Assembly: GCA_947650365.1 (NCBI GenBank)
Contig: CANTAL010000003.1
Span: forward strand, 3,038,001 to 3,102,000
Length of the DNA: 64,000 bases
Direction: 5' to 3'
Source of the DNA: Chamaelirium japonicum
Taxonomy: Eukaryota > Streptophyta > Magnoliopsida > Liliales > Melanthiaceae
Positions 39,162 through 49,211 of this stretch are shown here, in pieces. Numbering within the stretch: position 1 is the first letter of the stretch; each line of letters begins with the position of its first letter. The position numbers and the translations under genes are program-made. The notes below the pieces were generated by a model. It ran no database searches. It saw nothing but the letters and a program-made list of their open reading frames with translations, and was not told the origin of the DNA.

Positions 39162-40322
39162 CTACACAGCACATCCAAACTTTCTAATATGAGATATATT
39201 GGGCTGAATACCTGACACAAGTTGTGCAGGAGAAAAATTATGGTATGAAGTAGGTCTGAGTCTAACAAGATTAGCAGCATGCAATATAGCATGCCCCCAT
39301 GCAGAAATTGGAAGTCTGGATTGTAAGAGTAATGGTCTAGCTATTAATTGCAAGCGCTTGATAAAAGCTTCAGCAAGGCCATTCTGGGTGTGGACATGGG
39401 GGACAGAATGTTCGACTTCTATTCCGATGGATGTGCAGAAGTCATTAAAGATTTTAGAAGAGAATTCAGCTGCATTATCCAATCGAATAGATTTGATAGG
39501 GTTATCAGGAAAACTAGCTCTAAGTTTGATAATCTGGGATAATAATCTAGCAAATGCTAAATTTCTAGTAGAGAGTAGGCTCACATATGACCATCTAGTA
39601 GATGCATCTATTAGAACCATAAAATATCTAAATGGACCACTAGGAGGGTGTATAGGACCACATATATCACCTTGAACCCTCTGCAGGAAGGTAGGTGATT
39701 CTGTCTCTATTTTCTTAAAAAAAGGTCTAGTGATTAACTTCCCTTGGCAACAAGGGTCACAAAAGTGGTCATTTGGAAAAGTCAAACTTTGATTGTTAAG
39801 AGGATGACCATAGGAATTGTAAATGATCTTTCTAAGCATACCTGACCCTGGGTGACCTAATCTATCATGCCAAAGGACCAAATCTTCAGGATTTGGGAAC
39901 TTCTGGTTCCAGTGGGTGGCATAGGACTCCATAACCCCAATGTGGGTAAAGTATAACCCTAAAGATAGGGTTGAGCATTTTTCTAGTATTGAAATATGCT
40001 CTCCGTTTTTAGATGTGATGCAGAGGTATTCTAGATTGCCTTCATTTGTAGTTTCTAAATGATATCCATTTGCTCGGATGTCTTTGAAACTCAGTAAATT
40101 TCTTCTGGAATTTTCTGAGTATAGAGCATCCTTAATTAGCAAATGAGTACCATTAGGTAAAAGTATATGGGCTCTTCCGGACCCTGTAACTATGTCAGTA
40201 GGGCCAGCCACTGTAGTAACCATAAGTGAATTATATTCAACATTTGTAAAGAATTTTCTGTGTTTCAGTATGGTATGTGTTGTTGCACTATCTATCAGGC
40301 AAATCTCTTTGCAGTTGGTCAT
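39162..40322 (-). CDS. copia Pol segment 1: protease and integrase core
   Basis: 386 residues. Aspartic protease region at the N-terminus (DSA, residues 11-13), used in the family to cut Gag-Pol. Then the HHCC zinc-binding pre-integrase motif (about 150-195) and the integrase core with D219-D282-E318, which inserts the cDNA into the genome. The normal context ('KFGCAV' followed by a V-P-rich stretch) continues in the same frame after the TAG, so the stop is a point nonsense change. The usual residue there in related elements is, from memory, aromatic. Confidence 0.9.
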   Translation of the reverse strand: MTNCKEICLIDSATTHTILKHRKFFTNVEYNSLMVTTVAGPTDIVTGSGRAHILLPNGTHLLIKDALYSENSRRNLLSFKDIRANGYHLETTNEGNLEYLCITSKNGEHISILEKCSTLSLGLYFTHIGVMESYATHWNQKFPNPEDLVLWHDRLGHPGSGMLRKIIYNSYGHPLNNQSLTFPNDHFCDPCCQGKLITRPFFKKIETESPTFLQRVQGDICGPIHPPSGPFRYFMVLIDASTRWSYVSLLSTRNLAFARLLSQIIKLRASFPDNPIKSIRLDNAAEFSSKIFNDFCTSIGIEVEHSVPHVHTQNGLAEAFIKRLQLIARPLLLQSRLPISAWGHAILHAANLVRLRPTSYHNFSPAQLVSGIQPNISHIRKFGCAV

Positions 40323-40327
40323 CGTTC

Positions 40328-40598
40328 CTAAATGATAAGTTATGAGTCAATAAATACCATAAGAGAAGTATCAATGATAAAACTTACTAACACAATTTCT
40401 AAGTAAAATCACCAGAACGATAATATAAATTGATAATATCCAATATAATATAAAAATTACTCAACAATGTCTGACAGAATAAAAACTACTGAGTAATATC
40501 TGACTGGAAATAAAAACTACTTAGCAATGTTTGACAGGAAATAAATAAAAGAAAAACTAAAGTCTTCAGAGATCCCAAGATTCAGGGATTTAATGTAC
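40328..40598 (-). other. Candidate intron between gag and pol
   Basis: In element sense this 271-nt stretch begins GTACAT (40,598) and ends TTTAG (40,328), is T-rich, and has stops in all frames. Removing it joins a gag codon (its first base at 40,599) to the two bases before ACG-ATG of pol, giving a Gly codon and a single gag-pol frame. Left in, translation ends at gag's TGA (40,582). The acceptor is good and the donor is weak-to-moderate (+4 C, +5 A). Three imperfect ~30-bp tandem copies lie inside (40,458-40,551). Splicing is inference, not seen. Confidence 0.5.
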
Positions 40599-41637
40599 CA
40601 TCGTCTAACTCATCAAAGTAGTCTGAACTGTCCAGGTACGATGTCTTCAGGGCATCGGTCTGTTTGTGGTAATCTTCAGGCCACTCATTGTTATCTTCAT
40701 TCATATTTGTCTCTGTAGGTACCCCTGTACTTTTGTACTTATTCTTCTCATGTTTACTAGCACGGCAGTTTCTGGACCAGTGTCCTTCCTTTCCACATTC
40801 AAAACATATGTCCCTCTTATCTTCAGGTTTAGAGGGATTATTCTTTTCTGGATTCTGAGGAGCGATCCACTTGTTTTTAAAGTGTGTGTCCTTCCTAGGA
40901 CCATAATAATCATCTCTTCGAGGATGATTCTGATGTCCACCTCTTCCAGGGTAGTTATTGCGCCCTCCTCTGCCGTGTCTTCCACCTCTCCTTCCTCTGC
41001 CTCTACCTCTACCTCTACCTTGGTAGAAATCATTGGTATTTGCTTCTGGCAATGCCAATGATCCAGTGGGTCTAGAATTATAATTCTTTACCAGTAGGGT
41101 ATTATGTTCTTCAGCGATCAGGAGAACCTCTATGAGTTCCGAGTACTTCTGGTACTTCATCCCCCTGTATTGCTGTTGTAAAATAATGTTATTTGGGTGG
41201 AAGGTAGAGAGTGTTTTATCGATCATCTCATCATCATCTATTTTCTCCTCACAAAGCTTCAGCTTGCTGACGATGTTGAGTAACTTCGAGTTGAACTCAG
41301 CCACAGTCTTGAAGTCTTGGAACCTGAGGGTGATCCATTCGCTCTTTGCTGCTGGCAAAGTGATCATCTTCTGGTGATCGTAGCGTTCCTTGAGTGCCTT
41401 CCAGAGATCTGCTGGATCTACTATGTTCATATATTCATTCTTTAGATCTTCGTGTATGTGGTGCCTAAGGAAGATGAGGGATTTAGTTTTTTCATCCGGT
41501 TTCAATCCATTCTTCTCATCTAGAGCTTTCTCTAAATTCTTCGCTTGTAGATGTAGCAAACTATCTACTCGCCAATTCAGAAAATTGCTTCCATTGACAT
41601 TTAATGCATAGAAGTCTAATTTTGTAATGTTCGACAT
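40582..41637 (-). CDS. gag: copia Gag (nucleocapsid-type polyprotein)
   Basis: 351 residues, intact. Gag forms the virus-like particle and packages the element RNA in the cytoplasm. The N-terminal two thirds (about 1-190) resemble the plant copia Gag/UBN2 domain, with 'LWKALKERYDHQK' near 79-90 and 'LRFQDFKTVAEFNSKLL' near 104-120. An Arg/Gly-rich basic tract spans about 207-238. A CCHC zinc knuckle of the form C-X2-C-X4-H-X4-C is at C278, C281, H286 and C291. The acidic C-terminus ends at TGA 40,582. It is in a different frame from pol (offset +1), so Gag-Pol would need splicing of the 271-nt segment or some other recoding. A CAG directly precedes the ATG in a 'TCTTCAG' acceptor-like context, so a leader intron is possible. 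Confidence 0.92.
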   Translation of the reverse strand: MSNITKLDFYALNVNGSNFLNWRVDSLLHLQAKNLEKALDEKNGLKPDEKTKSLIFLRHHIHEDLKNEYMNIVDPADLWKALKERYDHQKMITLPAAKSEWITLRFQDFKTVAEFNSKLLNIVSKLKLCEEKIDDDEMIDKTLSTFHPNNIILQQQYRGMKYQKYSELIEVLLIAEEHNTLLVKNYNSRPTGSLALPEANTNDFYQGRGRGRGRGRRGGRHGRGGRNNYPGRGGHQNHPRRDDYYGPRKDTHFKNKWIAPQNPEKNNPSKPEDKRDICFECGKEGHWSRNCRASKHEKNKYKSTGVPTETNMNEDNNEWPEDYHKQTDALKTSYLDSSDYFDELDDGTLNP

Positions 41638-42199
41638 CTGAAGATTTAATGAATATTTACATTAATTACTATGATCACCATATTCATCATATGAGTATGT
41701 AGAGACATATTATAGAAAACAATTTCATATCATGTACAAACCTATTAATACTGGGTATTAATAGGGTCCTTTTAAAAACCACTTGCCAAGGTAGAGCGGG
41801 TTCTATGGAACCGTCATGCGCCTTGCCAAGCTTTTCTAAAAGGTTTTAATTGCCTAAGTGCAACTAATGAAGAAAATGACATCTTATGTACATGGAACAG
41901 ATAAGAGATACAAGATATAAGTACAGTGTAAAGTCTGTTACAATTAAGGACAATTTTGTCCTCATTTGTAAAACATATATTGCATATTAATCCCTTAGGG
42001 GCTAAACAGTTAAATACATAAACAATGTATATGAAATAGCAAAAACGGACCATACCGATGCTTCCAGAACGGTTCGGATACCCAAAATCCACATATGGAT
42101 TGAACAATTTAGCTATAGATCGGGCTTACAAAATCAAATTTAAATAAACCATGTATATCAAAACAGACAATTAAATATATGTGAGTGCGTATAAGAATG

Positions 42200-42475
42200 G
42201 ACGGGTCAGATCTGTTATATAAACAGTTGGGTCGGGTCTGTGTAAATCACAGTCGGGTCGGGTCTGTATAAATCCAGTCAGGTCGGGTCTGCTATATAAC
42301 AAACGGGTCGGGTCTGCTACTAGATACAGGTCAGGCATTTACATGCTGTCGGGTCGGGCATGTACATGCAGTCGGGTCTAAGCTTAGAGCTCGGGTCAGG
42401 TTTATTATATTGAACAGTCGGGTCGGTACTGCATGCAATCGGACTTTAAATCGATTTGCGGGTCGGGTTTTAGAA
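42200..42475. repeat. GGGTCGGGTCTG-type degenerate tandem repeat in leader
   Basis: The motif GGGTCGGG(T/C) followed by TCTG or CATG recurs about twelve times with variable A/T-rich linkers such as 'tatataaac' and 'tgtaaatcac'. Confidence 0.75.
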
Positions 42476-42658
42476 CCCAACAGAAGTTACTGTTCATCGT
42501 CTCCTCCGTGTCGAAACCGGAGAAAAACCCTAACTTATCAACTCATCAACCCCACGTGCACACGCCGCTGTCACGGACGCAGGTCGCATCGCTACCGCGG
42601 GCGCAGATAGCAGCCACGGGAGCAGGTCGCCTCCGTGGGCGCAGGTAGCGCCGCTGCT

Positions 42659-42754
42659 GCGGGAGCAGTTAGCGCCGCTGTCGCGGGCGCAGGTAGCAGC
42701 CGCTGATGCGGGAGCAGTTAGCGCCGCTGTCGCGGGCGCAGGTAGCAGCCGCTG
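42659..42754. repeat. 49-bp GC-rich tandem repeat, two copies
   Basis: Copies start at 42,659 and 42,708 ('gcgggagcagttagcgccgc...') and are identical over about 47 bp. Partial, more diverged copies precede them from about 42,600. Confidence 0.8.
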
Positions 42755-43127
42755 CCGCAAGTCGCCGTCGGGGGCAGCTCTGCTGTCTCTGCATGCCGAC
42801 ACCGTCCGCCGCCTCCGCCGGTCGCGCACAGGTTTGCCGGCGGTTGTGCGGGTGGTCTCACGTCTGTACCCGATCGGGTGTTGCTAAGTAAAAAGGGAAG
42901 AGGGAGTTCTCAGGCGTACCGTTCGTCGACGTGGTTGTTGCTGTCTTCCTCCACTCTCCTCTCCCAGATCTCTCTCTCTCTTCTTCTCTTCCTTTCTTCC
43001 TCTCTCTCTCTCTCTCTGATCTCTCTTTACGATCGGGTCGTGGCCGCGGACGAGATCTGGAGCCGGGAGAGAGAAGGTCTCTCGGACGGCAGGGTCGTGC
43101 GTTCCCGTCGGGCTCGTGCTTCACGTA

Positions 43128-43141
43128 TCGTGCTGATAACG
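43128..43141 (-). other. Primer-binding site, tRNA-Ile half-tRNA type (inferred)
   Basis: In element sense CGTTATCAGCACGA, directly adjoining the 5' LTR end (...GCAACA). Its complement UCGUGCUGAUAACG matches the anticodon stem-loop of plant cytosolic tRNA-Ile(AAU) as I recall it, if inosine 34 is read as G. Drosophila copia is the precedent for priming by an internal tRNA fragment. The same box follows the LTR-like part of the core repeats across the window. Confidence 0.75.
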
Positions 43142-43293
43142 TGTTGCAAAAAGCATCCTGTATTATTCATTTCCCCCCTATATATAGGCATAATTGGAGG
43201 TTGGGATAAAGACGGGGAAATCTCCTATCCCATGAATCTAAGGGTCTTTATCCGGTGGGCATCCATATCCGATGCAACCATCGTTTCATAACA
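43142..43293 (-). repeat. 5' LTR of the copia element
   Basis: 152 bp. In element sense it begins TGTTATGAAACG and ends TTGCAACA. TATATATA at 43,179-43,186 is the probable promoter TATA box. Both LTRs read the same way and differ by five transitions and one 1-bp indel. Confidence 0.95.
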
Positions 43294-43820
43294 TATTGCT
43301 ATTATTAAAAAAATTATAGAATTATTACAATAAAATCATAATAACGTTAATATGATACTATTGTGAAATAGAGTTTTGGAATTTAGATTACTTCTTACTT
43401 CAAACCTATACCCGTGGCCAATGAAGAGAAGCAGGACTTCTTCTCTCGTCGTTTATTTCTCCGTTCTAATCTCTCTTCTGTCTTCGTGTCTCTCTCCATT
43501 TTCTTGCGACTGGTCGGCTGGGCTCGATATGTTCTTGTTGATAATATATTGTGAGATGGAAGCCAGAGAGAGTCATCAAACGTGCCCTACCCTAAAAGGG
43601 TCGTATATTATTTATAGGGTAAGCTTAGTTAGGACCTAAGTATAATACAGAAAACTCTAATCTATGGGAGAGATCTGATGGTGCACAGTCATCATATCGA
43701 ACGATCTCATAATAGTTATAATGTTTTAAATTTTTTTAAAGAAAAATATAAATTTGTTTAAAGTAAAAAAATTTGGGTGTGCCTCATCTTTTTTCTTTAC
43801 TTCTTATTATTTAATTAATT
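43294..43820 (-). repeat. Core repeat, reverse AT-type copy next to the copia insertion
   Basis: The first ~20 bp are the resumed AT spacer, then the core. LTR-like segment at 43,547-43,714 (168 bp), PBS-like box at 43,533-43,546 (mutated), GA-rich leader, and purine tract near 43,790-43,810. The 87-codon open frame at 43,376-43,639 is a repeat shadow. Confidence 0.75.
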
Positions 43821-44399
43821 TAATTAGTTTAATAAATTAAATAGTTACATAAATTAAATAATTAAATAAATAAAGAAATATTTATTATCTATATAATTAA
43901 ATTACTTAAACTAATTATTTATTATTGAAATATTAAAATCAATAAATTTTTATTTGATTATAAAAAAAAATAGTAAGCTATTTAGAAAAATATTTTATTA
44001 TTCATATAAACAAATAATTAACTAATTATTTAAATAATAAGTAAATAGTTATTAAATTATTTTTTTATTTTAATACTTAAATAAATAAATATTATTTTTT
44101 ATTATTTTAATTAATATCTTATAATTTCATAAAATTTTATTTTTCTAATTACACAATATTTTTTTTTAAATTATTATTTATTAATCTATGAAATTATCTA
44201 ATAATAATTACAATATTTATTTAGAAAACATCTCATTACTATATATATTTATTATCTAATAATAATTAAATATTTATTTATTTAAAAAATTACTATTTAA
44301 ATAATTCTTTAATTCATTATCTAAATAATTAAATTCTAATATTTTAGTTATATTAATAAATAATTATTTAATAATTTATTTAAATGATAATCAAATAAT

Positions 44400-44780
44400 T
44401 TTATCAATAATTTTTAAATAATTTTTAAATAATTTTTTATATAATATTATAAATAATGAAATTTTTATAAATAATAAACTTTTTATATAATTTATTTAAT
44501 TTTTTATATAATGAAATTTAATAAAATTTAATTTTATATATAATGAAATTTTTTATAATTTTATTAATAATAAAAAGTTTTTATAATATTTATTTAATTT
44601 TTTATATATTGAAATTTAATGAAATTTTTATATAATTTTTGATATAATCTTTTATATAATTTTACAAATAATTTTATAAATAATTAAATTTTTTAAATAA
44701 TGTAAATAATGAAATTTTTTAGATTCATTATCTAAATAATCTAATAATTTTTTATGTAATTTTATAAATAAGGAAATTCT
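44400..44780. repeat. Low-complexity AT tandem expansion
   Basis: Repeated variants of 'tttttatataatgaaattt' and 'tttatttaattttttatat' in irregular tandem, absent from other copies of this arm. Confidence 0.6.
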
Positions 44781-45965
44781 AATTTTATATTTATTTAAAC
44801 AAATAATTATTAAAAAATTTATTTAAATAATAATATAATTTATTTATATAATTTATATATCTAATTATATATTTTATTTATGTAATTTTCTATATTATTA
44901 TTTATTTAAATACAAAATTATTTAATAAATAAATTATTTTTTTATTTAAGTAAATAATCTATATAATATATTTCTTTACAAAATAATTTTTTAAATATTT
45001 AAATAATTGAATAATAATTTATTTATTAAAAAAAAATATTATTTAAAAATTTCTTTATATAATTATCTAATTAATAAAATTCTAATTGTACAATTATTTC
45101 AATAAATAATTACTTTATAATAATTTAGTTATGTAATTATTTTTCAAATTATATATTTAAAAAATAAAAAACTTAAATTTATTATGTTAAAATATTATAT
45201 AATTATATAAAGGAATTATTTTATTAAAATATAATAATAACATAAAGAAATAATTAAATTATTTAAATATTTAATAAAATAGTAAATAAAATATCTAATA
45301 AAATAGTTATTTAAATGATTTAATTATAATTTATGGAATAATGATTCCAATAATGATTTAATTTGTTTATAAAATATCTAAATAATTTCATTATTTTTTT
45401 ATGTAATTAATATATTTTAATAAAATAATGCAATTATATAATTATATAATATATTAACCAAAAAGTATTTTATTATATATATATTTACGTAATAATTTAA
45501 AGTATAAATTATAATAATTAATAACTATTTAAAATAATAAAATAATTTAATTAATAATTACATAACTAAATTATTATGTAATAAAATTATTAGATAATTA
45601 TTTTAATAAATTATGAAATAATTCTATATTTAGATAATTAAAATATTAGAATTTAATTATTTAGATAATTAAATAAAAAATTATTTAAATAATATTTTTT
45701 ATATATAATTTAATAATTAGTCAATTATTAGTATATTTACAAACTTAATTAGTGAATAAATATATCAAATAGATTATTTTGTTTAAAAACTAAATATTAT
45801 AATTATTAAATATTTCATTATCAAATAAATAACAATTTAAATAAAATATTATATAATTAAATAAATAAATGTTTTTATTAAATTATAAGATATTAATTGA
45901 AATAATTAAAAAAAAAAATTATTTGGTTAAGTAATAAAATAAAATAATAAATTAAATAATTTTTT

Positions 45966-45966
<1 letters not shown>

Positions 45967-46025
<59 letters not shown>

Positions 46026-46044
46026 GCTAAAATATTAAGCTATT

Positions 46045-46107
<63 letters not shown>
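45967..46107. repeat. (TA)n microsatellite, two tracts
   Basis: TA tracts at about 45,967-46,021 and 46,048-46,107, separated by about 25 bp containing 'ttaagctaaaatattaagc'. They arose inside the palindrome arm where other copies have 'gaatatatgaataataaaat'. Confidence 0.9.
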
Positions 46108-46109
<2 letters not shown>

Positions 46110-46292
46110 TAAAATATTTTTTTAAATAGCTTAATATTTTTTAAATAATCAAAGAAATATTTATTGATTTTAATATTTAAATAATAAATAATTAGTTTAA
46201 ATAATTTAATTATATAGATAATAAAATATTTAATAATTTTTTAATTTATTTAACTATTTAATTTATGAAACTAGTTAAATTAAATAAATAAT

Positions 46293-46695
46293 AGGAAGTA
46301 AAGAAGGAAGATGAGGCACACCTGTATTTTTTGCTTTAAAAAAATTTATATTTTTTTTAAAAAAAATTTAAAACATTACAACCGTTATAAGATCGTTCGA
46401 TCGGATGATTGTCAACCCTATAAATAATATACGATCCCTTTAGGGTGGGGCAAGTTTGATAGTTCTCTCTTTCTCCCATCTCACATATCGAGCCCAACCG
46501 ACCCATTGCAAGTAAACGTAGAGATAAACAAAGACAGAAAAGAGAGAAGAAAAGAGATGAGAATGGAGGAATAAACGAAGAGAGAAGAAGTCCTGCTCCA
46601 GTTCATTTATCACGGGTATAGGTTTGAAGTAAGAAGTAATCTAAATTCCAAAACTCCACTTCTCAATAGTATCATCTCAACGTTATTATAATTAT
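46293..46695 (+). repeat. Core repeat, forward AT-type copy with PBS deleted
   Basis: Purine tract at 46,293-46,312. The LTR-like segment starts near 46,383 (CGTTATAAG) and lacks its middle (gattgtcaaccctataaataat). Near 46,485 'catctcaca' joins 'tatcgagccc', removing the LTR end and PBS box. Leader and end are intact. Confidence 0.7.
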
Positions 46696-49211
46696 CATTG
46701 TAATATTTCTATAATTTTTTAAATAATAGTAATCATTTATTTAATTATAGAATAAATTAAATAATTGAAATATTATAATAATTAAATTTTTATTAAAATA
46801 ATAATTTTATTTAATTATTTAATTATCTACTTATTTAATAAAATTTTTTATTCTATTGATTTATAAATTATTATATTATTAAATAATCAAATTATGTAAC
46901 TATTTAATGGTTTAAAATATTAAATAAAGAAATAATGATATAATTATATAAATAATTTATTTTATTAGTTATTTCCTTAGTTATTATTATTTTTTAAATT
47001 AATTTAATTAATTTATTAAATAAGAAATTATATAAATATTAAAATAATTTATTTATTATTTTATTATTCCATAATTAATTAATTAAAATATTTAATTAAT
47101 TACCATTAATGACATAATTATTATAATTTTTATTTAATTATTTTATAAAATAATTTTATAATTTAAATATTTATTTCATTAAGTTATAAAATAATATAAT
47201 AATATAATAACAAATTACTTATTATTTTCAAAAAATTATATTATTTAAAAAAATATTTTATTGTTTATATGTTGAAATAATTTACTAATTATTTAAAAAA
47301 TAAGTAAATAGTTATTGAATTAATTTTTTATTTTATTATATAATAAAATAATTTATTTTTTGATGTGTTTTATTTAATTTTTTCTAATTTAATTACATAA
47401 TATAATAATTATTTCATTATGTAATAATTTATTTTAATTATTATTTATTTTACTATTAAATTATTTAATAATTAAAATATTTTTTTGTTTATTTAAATAA
47501 TCTATTTAATATACTGCTTTAATAAATTAGTTTTTTAAAATTTCAATAATTGACTAATTATTTAATTATTTAAAAAAAATTTATTTAAATAATTTTTTTA
47601 TAATTATCTAAATATTAAAATTCTAATTTTATATTTATTTTAATAAATAATTATAAAAAAAATTATTCAAACTATAATATAATAATTTTATTGCATAATA
47701 ATTTCATTATTTAATTAATTTTTCAATTATTTTATTATTTCAAAAAATTATAATTTATTTAAATTATTATTTATTTAACTATGAAATTATTTAATAATTA
47801 AATTATTTTTTTGTTTAGGTAAATAATTGTTTTAATATATTTCTTTACTAAATAAGTTTTTAAATATTTAAATAATTGAAAAATTATTTATTTATTTCAA
47901 AAAATTATTATTTAAATAACTATTTATGTAAATATCTAATGAATGAAATTCTAATTTTATATTTATTTAAATAAATAATTATTTATTAATTTACTTAAAT
48001 AATAAACTAATATTTTTTTATATAATAATTTATTTTTATAATTATTAATTAAATTATATTGGTAATTTTAAAAATTATTAATGAATATAATTTATTTTTT
48101 AAAATATTAATTCAATATTTAAAAAATAAAATACTTAAATTTATTTATTTTGTGAAAATATTATATTATTATATTGTAATGTTTCTATAATTTTTTTAAT
48201 AACAGTAATCGTTTATTAAATTATGAAATAATTTAAATAATTGAAATACTTTAATAATTAGCGATTTATTAATATAATAATTTTATATAATTATTTAATT
48301 ATCTAGTTATTTAATGACATTTATTATTTTATTTATTTCTAATTTATTATATTAATAAATAATCAAATTATATAACAATTTAATTATTTAAAATATTAAA
48401 TAAATAAATAATAATTTTTTCAATATTTAATTATTTATTTATTTAATTATTTAGTTATATAGATAATTAAATATTTCTTTAATTATTTAATTCTTTAATT
48501 ATTTATTTCTTTAATTATTTAATTACTTAATTATTTATGTAAATATTTTTATTTTATTACCTATTATTTTATGAAATTTTATTATTTCAGAAAATTATAT
48601 TATTTCAAAAAATATTTTATTATTTATATGCTTAAATAATTAACTAATTATTTAAATAATAAGTAAATAGTTACTAAATTCATTTTTTATTTTATATCAT
48701 AAAAAAATAATTAGTTTTTTATTATTTAAGAAAATAATTTGTTAATTATTTAATTACATAATAATTTACCTAATTTATTATTTATTTAACAATAGAATTA
48801 CTTAATAATTAAATAAATTTTATGTTTAAGTAAATAATCAATTTAATATATTTCTTTAATAAATAAGTTTTTAAATATTTAAATAATTGATTAATATTTA
48901 ATTATTTTAAAAATTATTATTTAAATAATTCTTTATATAATTATCTAAATAATAAAATTTAAATTTTATAATTATTTAGATAAATAATTATTAAAAAATT
49001 TATTGTAATAATAATATAATAATTTTATTACATAATAATTTACTAATGTAATTATTAATTCAATTATTTTGTTATTTCAAAAAATTGTAATTTATTTGAT
49101 TTTTTATATAACATTTCAAATAACTATTTATTTATATAACTGAAATATTAGATTTTAATGTAATGTTGTAATGTTTCTATATAAAATAATTTTTCTATAT
49201 AAAATATTATG
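46696..49211 (+). repeat. AT-rich units without cores
   Basis: Spacer and left-arm sequence broken by two restarts at the core's downstream boundary motif 'gtaatgtttctataat' (48,177 and 49,158), each without a core. The first piece stops just short of the palindrome centre. The second contains scrambled outer-arm sequence near 48,420-48,560. No gene. Confidence 0.6.

Larger units (their letters stand above)
36720..40322 (-). pseudogene. pol: copia pol (protease-integrase-RT-RNaseH), three in-frame stops
   Basis: One continuous reading frame of about 1,200 codons holding all copia Pol domains, interrupted only by stops: TAG at 39,162-39,164, TAA at 38,472-38,474 and TGA at 37,269-37,271. All four open segments are in the same frame, so there is no frameshift. 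Segment 1 (386 codons): protease with the DSA motif at residues 11-13; integrase zinc finger H152, H157, C188, C191; catalytic D219, D282 and E318, with exactly 35 residues between the last two. Segment 2: integrase C-terminal region ('GPQRRLG') and linker. Segment 3: reverse transcriptase with D147 and YVDD at 248-251. Segment 4: RNaseH with D17, E60 and D100. All catalytic residues are retained, so the breaks look recent. The start at 40,322 has an upstream in-frame TGA; a spliced fusion to gag is discussed separately. Confidence 0.92.
41638..43127 (-). other. copia 5' leader, unusually long and composite
   Basis: About 1.5 kb between PBS and gag with no convincing gene. In element order: GA-rich tract (42,950-43,025); a GC-rich part including two copies of a 49-bp repeat (42,659-42,754); a region with about a dozen GGGTCGGGTCTG-like motifs spaced 25-40 bp (42,200-42,475); then AT-richer sequence to gag. 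Short open frames on both strands here (for example 99 codons at 42,530-42,829) are low-complexity and not supported as genes. Confidence 0.75.
36209..43293 (-). mobile_element. Complete Ty1/copia LTR retrotransposon, pol broken by stops
   Basis: About 7.1 kb, transcribed on the minus strand. It has two short LTRs (153 and 152 bp), a primer-binding site, a long leader, gag, protease-integrase-RT-RNaseH order (typical of Ty1/copia), and a polypurine tract next to the 3' LTR. The 5 bp before it are GATTG and after it TATTG, a likely 5-bp target duplication with one later change. Removing the element joins the AT spacer 'aaataaatgattg' to 'ctattattaaaaaaattatag', the normal sequence just before a reverse core, so it landed in an existing repeat unit. 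Pol has three in-frame stops, so this copy could not make a full polyprotein without readthrough. Lineage within copia not assigned. Confidence 0.95.
43821..46292. repeat. AT-rich inverted repeat between two outward-facing cores
   Basis: A reverse core on the left and a forward core on the right (46,293) face away from each other, and the AT arms between them are mirror images, with the turn near 45,330. Cores included, the inverted structure spans about 43.3-46.7 kb. The left arm holds about 400 bp of extra low-complexity repeats (44,400-44,780). A palindrome piece near the centre is deleted. No gene. Confidence 0.65.

Noticed and set aside
40323..40581. Programmed frameshift between gag and pol
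   Set aside because: The two are separated by about 260 nt with stops in every frame, so a simple slip cannot join them; splicing fits better.
42530..43124. Open frames in the GC-rich copia leader
   Set aside because: Arg/Ala-rich low-complexity products overlapping on both strands, created by the 49-bp repeat and the GA/CT tract.
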